Origin: Adineta vaga
Taxonomy: Eukaryota > Rotifera
Assembly: GCA_021613535.1 (NCBI GenBank)
Contig: CP075493.1
Coordinates: 8,742,001 to 8,806,000 of the forward strand
Length of the DNA stretch: 64,000 nucleotides
Reading direction: 5' to 3'
The position numbers and the translations under genes were made by a program. Shown one piece after another: positions 60,106 to 64,000 of this stretch. How positions within the stretch are numbered: position 1 is the stretch's first letter; each line of letters opens with the position of its first letter. The notes beneath the pieces are model-generated. The model saw nothing but the letters and a program-made list of their open reading frames with translations, searched no databases and had not been told where the DNA came from.

Positions 60106-63100
60106 TTAGTTACCACTTTGTAAAGTAGTAGATGTTGTTGGTATCGAATAATATTCATCGGAAATAGATGTAATAGAAGGAGAAAGAGAAGAAGGTATAT
60201 GGCTGACTGCCAACGAGTCGGGATACGAAGTAAATTTTTTTTTAGTACATTGTCCAACGAATTCTGTAGTTGAAAATGATGGTGTGGAGCATTGTTTTTT
60301 CGATTGAATATTTACAATGGAAGTAACATTTGTTTGTGTTTGCGTGAGTGGATTTTGTTGTTGAAATATCACAGAATGAGATGACGATGTTGATGATGAA
60401 CTTGAAGGATGAATAGAAAGAAATTGTTTCGTATTAAGTTTAGATTGATGAGGCGATTGCTCGAAATGTTCTTCATCGTCGAGAGAGGTTTTATTGAAAT
60501 TAAATATAACAGTTGTCGCATCCGATTGCGATGATATCGGTTCACTTGATATTGATGTTGATAGATTATCATTATTAATTGATTCAATTAAGTCTTCGAG
60601 AAGATTTTTTGCTTCCATATCCATCGATGTTTGATTCATTTTTGACATAGCATGTGTTCCTTGTGAAGTTGAATCATCACGATCTGTTTCACTTCCAGCA
60701 TCGTAATCATAATTTGCTGCTGCTTTTTTTGTCATTGATGAATAAAGCATAATATTCAGATAATTTTTGTGGACTATTCAATTTTAATTCTACTTGTAAT
60801 GATTCTAAATTTGTTCGAAGAATTCCTTCTTGTAATGTTTTCAAGAGAGATTTTTCTGTTGAATCTTTCGGTGGAGAATCAAGACTTTCTCGACGTTTGG
60901 AATTGTCATTGGATTCAAATTTAAGTGAAAGAGATTCATGAGTATTTGTTTGATCAGTTGAACGTTTTCTTCGTGAAGTTGTTCGTTCTCCATCTCCTCC
61001 TCCACCACTACTATCTTCACCTTCACCGGAATATTTCTCATGACGTTTTCGAATGCAAGATTCTTCATCCGAACTGGAATTTTGCATCTGACGATAGTCA
61101 TCAAGTGATGGAGAAACGGCATGAAAATATACATCAGTATCTGATTGAGAATTACGACGAATAATTGGTGGAACTAATGAAAGTGGACTTTGAATAATAT
61201 CGAAATGTTTTGTATCGGTTTGAGCGCGTCGTAACACTTTCGAAAATGGAGATCGAGGCGAAATGTTTGGTTGGTAGTGGTAGCGGTGGCGGTGGCGGTG
61301 ATGGCGGTCGTGTTGGTAAATTTGGTGTAAATTCTTCGCCTTCTTCTTCATCAATTCCAGCAAGTTTATTATCTTCACCATCGGAAGACGTACTACTATT
61401 ACTACTAATGGATAATCGATCACTGGTATTTCCAACTGATGAATCTTCTTGTTCACCACTTAGTTCGGACACAACATCGTGTAAAACTTGATTGACTAAA
61501 TCATTTACTACTGTTTGATATTGTTCTTCACGAATTGTGTTTTGTTGTCCCGGAAGACGAAAAGCTAATGGACGTTGACAACTACTAGTTGGTTCAACTG
61601 CATCGGAATATGTTGATGTTACTAAAAAATGAGATTCGGATGGTTCTGGACTAGATTCTTTTTCAAGAACATCATCAAATGGTGTTGAAAGACGTTGTGA
61701 AAATTCCATTGAATTTTCTTTTGATAATGCCGTTAAAAATTCTACGGATGCATCATTACTTGTTGTAGTTAAACTATGACGTTTTGAATCATCAATGGCT
61801 AAAGCTGATTCTGATAATGTACGATATTGTATTTGTGAACTTGTTAATAATGATCTATGATCATGTTTAATAACATTACCAATATTATAAAGTTCTGGAC
61901 TACGAACAAGTTTACTCTTCTCTTCATCATGTAAATCATGAGCTGATTGAAAATGTTGCTGTTGTTCGAGCACATTTACGAGAGATTCATTTGGCCGTTG
62001 TTTGCCAAGATTTTCCATGGCTTCTTGAACAATTTCCATTGGTTTATTTACAAGATATTTGACTCGCTCAAGAAAACCACCATTATTAGTTGTAGGTTCC
62101 TGATCATTATCGGATGGTGTTAAGTCATCTTTATCAATTAGACATGATGTTGATAATGAATGTGTTTCATACACATGTAAAGATGATGTACTGTGAAGAC
62201 TATTTTCACTAGTTGTTCGTCGAGGTGCTACGATTTGATTGATGTCATTTTCAGTGGAATGATAATCAAGTGAATCTGATGAAGGTTGAGTAATTGAATC
62301 CAGACTAATATCCATTTGTTGTCCAGATTTTGTTGCTCCTTTTTGATGATGATTATCGTCATCTGATGAGATTTGTTCATCATTAACCATTGTCGTATAA
62401 CTTGCTGATATAAATTCTTTATCATCTTCATGGCGATTTGATGCTGCCTGCTGTTGTCGACGATGATGAGATAAATGTGGATGGATCATAAGTTGTATTT
62501 TCATAACGTGACATTCGTCGAAGATAATCAAGTTGAGCAGCTAATTCAAAAGTACGATCTGTCAGATTATCTTCATGTGAAAGACTAATATCATCCGATA
62601 TGCTTGTTGCTGTTGAACGTTGACATGATACTCGACGTTGATCAAGAACAATCGTTGGAATACATTTCATATTAGACTAAAAATAAAAAGATAAATCTTT
62701 TTAGACATGATCGCCTCGAAGATATTCATATGCATTCATGAAGAAATTAATCAATAATCTTCTTACCTCTTTTAACATTATATCTTGTGCTTCTTTAATA
62801 ACATTATTCACTATATCTTGAACTACTCGATTTTCATCAACTTCCGGTAAAATTATTGGACTTGATGATCGTCGATCAGTTACTAATGAATCACGGCGAT
62901 ATTTAACAATGTCTTCAGATAATGAAACGATATTATTTGAAATAAAGATTTCTTCATGAATTCGATTATTTAATTGTTTTGAAACTGTATTTAATTCATT
63001 GATTAATCCACCGAGTTCATTAAATGATTTTGATGATATTGGTGATTTAATGGATTCCATAGGTTCATCAAGTTTATCTTCTAATTGTTCTTCCATATTT

Positions 63101-64000
63101 TGTAACTCAACAACAAGATTTGTTAATTCATTGACGGATTTTGTTGTTATAATTTGTGGAATGGATGTAAGTGAACAAACATTTTGTGGTTCATTTTCTG
63201 ATAGACTAGAAAATGAAGATGATGATGATGATGATTGAGGACGAATCTCATACATTTGATGTTCAAGTGTTTGTAATTCTTGAACGAGATCACCGAGTTC
63301 TTGTGCAGATTTTGATGCAACAACATCATTAACAAATAAATATGGTTGATCAGAAATTTGTGGAATTAATTTTTCATTTTCTTCATCATCATCATCATCC
63401 GATGATGAATACCCACCAGAATTCTCCTCATCATTATTCTCACTACTAGTCGTCGATGCTTCACTTGGACTAAATTCATTATCATATCTAATCAATGCAT
63501 TTTCAATAGCATGTTGAACAAGTTGAACAGCTGTTTGGTAATATAATTGTTCTTGTTCATATTCAATGGCTTCAGAAATTGCATCATTAAGGATTTTTCC
63601 TACAACTTCATTTGATGTTTGTCGAAGACGAGCTTCATATTCGGAGGAATAAGTATCGTCCTCACTGGATTGATAAGTAATTGTGTGGTCAATCGTATCT
63701 GGAGGGTTAGTTTTCGTCGAAATGGAACTTCCATCTTCATCTGCATCTTCATCTTCTTGTTCGAAGGATGGAGGAGATACAAATATAAAAGCAATTTCAT
63801 TTGGAGATTTTTTCTCAGTTAAATCTTCTTCTTGTTGAAGGGGTTTTTCGACAATCAATTCATCCTCTTCAATTATTGTCGGATGACGTGATTTATTCAT
63901 CTGTTCATCAACGAAAATAGTTGGATGAGAAGATGGTAATTTCTCGATTTCATGTATGATTTCACAATGAGATGATTTCGAGTGTCTTCGTTCAGTCGTT
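60106..64000 (-). CDS. Large acidic Ser-rich protein with repeated amphipathic helices (5' partial)
   Basis: Coding enters at 64000 and runs to 62767 with no stop. A clear intron 62766-62677 (GTAAGA...TTTTTAG) follows, then 62676 onward. Downstream the open frame changes three times, near 62510-62440, 61370-61230 and 60770-60720. Possible introns are weak, for instance 64 bp with a GTTATG donor and 52 bp with a GTCCAC donor, so exact exons are unresolved. The last frame stops at 60106. The protein exceeds 1100 residues, is rich in Ser, Asp and Glu, and has three repeats of type KSxxELxxLVxELxxxExQ (63315-63250, 63144-63073, 63033-62962). Several amphipathic helices (63609-63553, 63540-63484, 62829-62776, 61520-61461) resemble PKA-anchoring helices. 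There is also a proline run RPPSPPPPPLPLP. I do not recognise the family. Confidence 0.65.

Noticed and set aside
60925-61491. Plus-strand open frames antisense to the acidic protein gene
   Set aside because: Shadows of Ser/Asp codons and of the proline-coding repeat (Gly-rich on the other strand).

Overview
This is nuclear DNA of a small animal, most likely a bdelloid rotifer (Adineta/Rotaria type). The evidence is indirect. The DNA is AT-rich and gene-dense, and nearly all introns are about 48-65 bp with GT-AG ends. The genes are animal orthologues (MAPRE, tubby, CCDC17, PPP1R37, USP25/28, UBR3, NAT9). There is a tandem pair of intronless 7TM receptors, and a plant-like DYW-type PPR gene, a class I recall being reported from bdelloids. 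No bacterial operon signals, transposon, CRISPR array, rRNA or tRNA gene was seen. Gene models were built by hand: exons were joined at GT-AG sites, and each complete model was checked to be a whole number of codons and compared with the known family.

Layout. 1-1222 (+): 3' end of SRP54. 2243-4544 (+): two paralogous 7TM receptors. 4630-5467 (-): NAT9 acetyltransferase. 5685-6829 (-): SIRT4-type sirtuin, head to head with UBR3. 6962-13785 (+): UBR3 E3 ligase in 31 exons. 14779-16791 (+): SET/MYND protein with two MYND fingers. 17706-21165 (-): PPR protein with a C-terminal DYW deaminase domain and an internal exon triplication. 22592-24893 (-): cystathionine beta-synthase. 25694-30162 (-): USP25/28 deubiquitinase in 22 exons. 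31400-32080 (+): RNA polymerase II subunit RPB9. 32171-34520 (+): PPP1R37, only 90 bp downstream. 35019-36088 (+): HAL2/SAL1-type bisphosphate nucleotidase. 37005-39415 (-): nuclear-receptor-like protein with a ligand-binding domain but no zinc-finger exon seen. 39416-44640: 5.2 kb without a convincing gene. 44641-46390 (+): unrecognised, possibly CABIT-like protein. 46923-48997 (+): tubby. 49664-51561 (+): MAPRE/EB1 with duplicated alternative exons. 52384-53759 (-): single-pass membrane protein. 54905-55617 (+): small orphan. 56694-59480 (+): CCDC17. 60106-64000 (-): 3' part of a large acidic Ser-rich protein with AKAP-like helices, running off the window.

The genes do not form one pathway. 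Most are housekeeping (secretion, transcription, ubiquitin, sulfur metabolism), with several cilium and microtubule genes (tubby, CCDC17, MAPRE). The most interesting points are the DYW-PPR gene with its exact 350-bp exon-plus-intron triplication, the phase-enforced mutually exclusive exons of MAPRE, a gene-conversion-like patch in the receptor pair, the double-MYND SET protein, the nuclear receptor without a visible DNA-binding domain, a candidate multivalent A-kinase anchor, and splice acceptors just upstream of several start codons that suggest spliced-leader trans-splicing.
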